Below are positions 31,239 to 32,230 of a DNA stretch of 32,230 bases, in pieces; the first letter of the stretch is position 1, and every line of letters begins with the position of its first letter. The position numbers were made by a program, and so were the translations under genes. Source of the DNA: an uncultured Clostridium sp. (GTDB lineage: Bacteria; Bacillota; Clostridia; Clostridiales; Clostridiaceae); the NCBI GenBank assembly GCA_902785295.1, contig CACZYK010000060.1, forward strand, positions 1 through 32,230, written 5' to 3'. Under the pieces are notes generated by a model. The model made no database searches, had not been told where the DNA came from, and saw only the letters and a program-made list of their open reading frames with translations.

Positions 31239-31435
31239 TATTAAAATAGGGATTTAATATGAAAAACTTTATTTATCTTATGATTTTATTATAGAAAGAC
31301 TTTGTGACAATAATGTGTCAAAAACAAAATTTTTTGATATAAATTTTAAGTGTTTTTAAAGGTTTTTCATTATAGATATAGAATTTCTATCACATAATAA
31401 TTATATTAATTGATAAATTAAAGTTTAAATTACAT

Positions 31436-31540
31436 ATGGATAGTGATGTAAATTATCCTAAAGCCTTTGATAATCTGGAAGTGTTGAAAACGTAATAAAA
31501 ATATTAGAAAAATATATTTGTATTTAGAAGGATATGATAA
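31436..31540 (+). pseudogene. Possible short gene remnant
   Basis: ATG at 31436 opens MDSDVNYPKAFDNLEVLKT then stops. Moving one frame at the end gives ENVIKILEKYICI, so the two pieces could be a frameshifted C-terminal stub. There is no clear ribosome site and no recognised family; it may be chance. Confidence 0.15.
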
Positions 31541-31543
31541 AAA

Positions 31544-31972
31544 ATGAAAGATATAACAATAGAATTAATAGACGATTTAGCAGTATTATTTGTAAATGCA
31601 TTTAACAAAGAACCATGGAATGATAATTGGACAATAGAGCAAGCAAAAGAAAGATTAACAGACATAATTAATACCCCAAAGTTTTGTGGAATGGCAAGCT
31701 ATGAAGATAAAAAATTAGTTGGTTTTATTATGGGAAGAGGGGAGCAATATTATGATGGAATTCATTTTCAAATTCTAGAATTCTGCGTAGATAATAAAAT
31801 GCAAGGAAAAGGTCTTGGAAGAAAAATTTTAAAAGAGTTTATAAAAACTTTAGAAAGTAAGGGAATATATAAAATTTTTCTTTTAACTTTAAGAAATGAA
31901 CAAACTGAAGGATTTTATAGAAAAAATGAATTAGTTACAGATGAAAATATGTGCTTAATGTATAAAGAATGA
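31544..31972 (+). CDS. GNAT-family N-acetyltransferase
   Basis: A 142-aa acetyl-CoA-dependent acyltransferase. The N-terminal part (DDLAVLFVNAFNKEPWNDNWTIEQAKERL) and GFIMGRGEQYYDGIHFQILEFCVDNKMQGKGLGRKILKEFI give the fold, with the acetyl-CoA pyrophosphate loop Q-G-K-G-L-G. The substrate is unknown; the PWNDxWT pattern is common in aminoglycoside- and small-molecule-type GNAT proteins but not diagnostic. A GGATATG ribosome site lies about 12 bases upstream. Confidence 0.88.
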   Translation: MKDITIELIDDLAVLFVNAFNKEPWNDNWTIEQAKERLTDIINTPKFCGMASYEDKKLVGFIMGRGEQYYDGIHFQILEFCVDNKMQGKGLGRKILKEFIKTLESKGIYKIFLLTLRNEQTEGFYRKNELVTDENMCLMYKE

Positions 31973-32006
31973 AAATAGGCTATATTCAATTTGGAAGATG
32001 ATTTTA

Positions 32007-32150
32007 ATGAATAAGAAAATTTCTAGAATTATTGGTATAATAATGCTTGTGGTAGCAATAATATTTTTAGTGTTTGCTTTAAATAATCCTCAAGCAAGTT
32101 GGCCCTGGAATAATACAATAACATATATTTTATATATAATAAGCAAATAA
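32007..32150 (+). CDS. 47-codon putative membrane peptide
   Basis: MNKKISRIIGIIMLVVAIIF begins a single hydrophobic helix (LVVAIIFLVFAL), followed by NNPQASWPWNNTITYILYIISK. GGAAGATG lies 10 bases before the ATG, 34 bp after the GNAT gene. The Pro/Trp-rich centre and second short hydrophobic stretch suggest a real small membrane protein rather than noise. No family is claimed. Confidence 0.5.
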   Translation: MNKKISRIIGIIMLVVAIIFLVFALNNPQASWPWNNTITYILYIISK

Positions 32151-32230
32151 ATTAAAAGAAATAAAATACATTAAATAAATTTAACAAAAACTATTTACAA
32201 ATTACCTCACTTAAGTTAATCTAGTCGTAG

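Larger units (their letters stand above)
30914..31543. other. 630-bp intergenic region right of copy 3
   Basis: The left 200 bp are the copy 3 promoter and leader, with the dyad at 31047-31062. Then come two adjacent hairpins (31183-31238), an inverted repeat TGACA-N6-TGTCA (31305-31320), and a short possible gene remnant (31436-31540). No convincing intact gene. Confidence 0.5.

Overview
The window is very AT-rich, with AGA-biased arginine use, strong GGAGG ribosome sites and some TTG/GTG starts. Together with the gene families present, this points to a low-GC Firmicute, most likely Clostridium sensu stricto; I cannot name the species. No rRNA, tRNA, CRISPR, transposase or phage gene was seen. 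The sequence is chromosomal in character.

Layout. (1) 1-8.8 kb: a transport/signalling locus. It has a sugar-type solute-binding lipoprotein with an N-terminal Asp-box region, a divergent histidine kinase/response regulator pair, two MalF/MalG-type permeases, a HlyD/MacA-like adaptor and a MacB-periplasmic-domain-like membrane protein, with no ATPase gene. Identical tandem 11-bp repeats precede both plus-strand transcription units and are the obvious candidate sites for the regulator. (2) 8.8-12.5 kb: a response regulator, ABC ATPase, ABC permease and histidine kinase set of the peptide-antibiotic sensing/immunity kind, preceded by a coupled 36-codon ORF and containing a perfect 19-bp inverted repeat. 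(3) 12.5-17.4 kb: a Cof-type HAD phosphatase, a LytTR regulator + DUF3021-type membrane protein + ABC-2 exporter operon, and a CLC-family anion transporter. (4) 17.4-19.0 kb and 30.3-31.1 kb: three copies of a cassette encoding a small secreted CBM21/53-like protein with its own promoter, long leader and terminator. (5) 19.2-30.3 kb: a sulfur-assimilation super-locus. (6) 31-32.2 kb: an orphan double hairpin, a GNAT acetyltransferase and a 47-codon membrane peptide.

The sulfur locus is the centrepiece. Its first module is a MetY-type O-acetylhomoserine sulfhydrylase, a small siroheme sulfite reductase, a TusA-like protein, a thioredoxin-like protein, a ThiS-like carrier ending in GGGCF, an E1-like adenylyltransferase and a JAMM protease. 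It matches the protein-thiocarboxylate route to homocysteine described in Wolinella. Its second module is CysK, a second JAMM protease, and a single-chain MoaD-ThiF-rhodanese fusion whose Gly-Gly lies inside the polypeptide. It looks like a cysteine-producing counterpart. The locus ends with a family 2A encapsulin shell gene, translationally coupled to a SufS-type cysteine desulfurase carrying a ~140-residue low-complexity N-terminal extension (a cargo-loading domain), and then a serine acetyltransferase. The inferred logic is: reduce sulfite, load sulfur on carrier proteins, make homocysteine and cysteine, and withdraw sulfur from cysteine into a protein compartment. A near-identical 20-bp motif just downstream of the -10 region of both metY and cysK suggests one shared repressor.

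The sulfur locus is bracketed by direct repeats of the secreted-protein cassette. The distal copy carries the last 22 bp of the CLC gene with one mismatch, so it appears to have been copied from the position next to the CLC gene.
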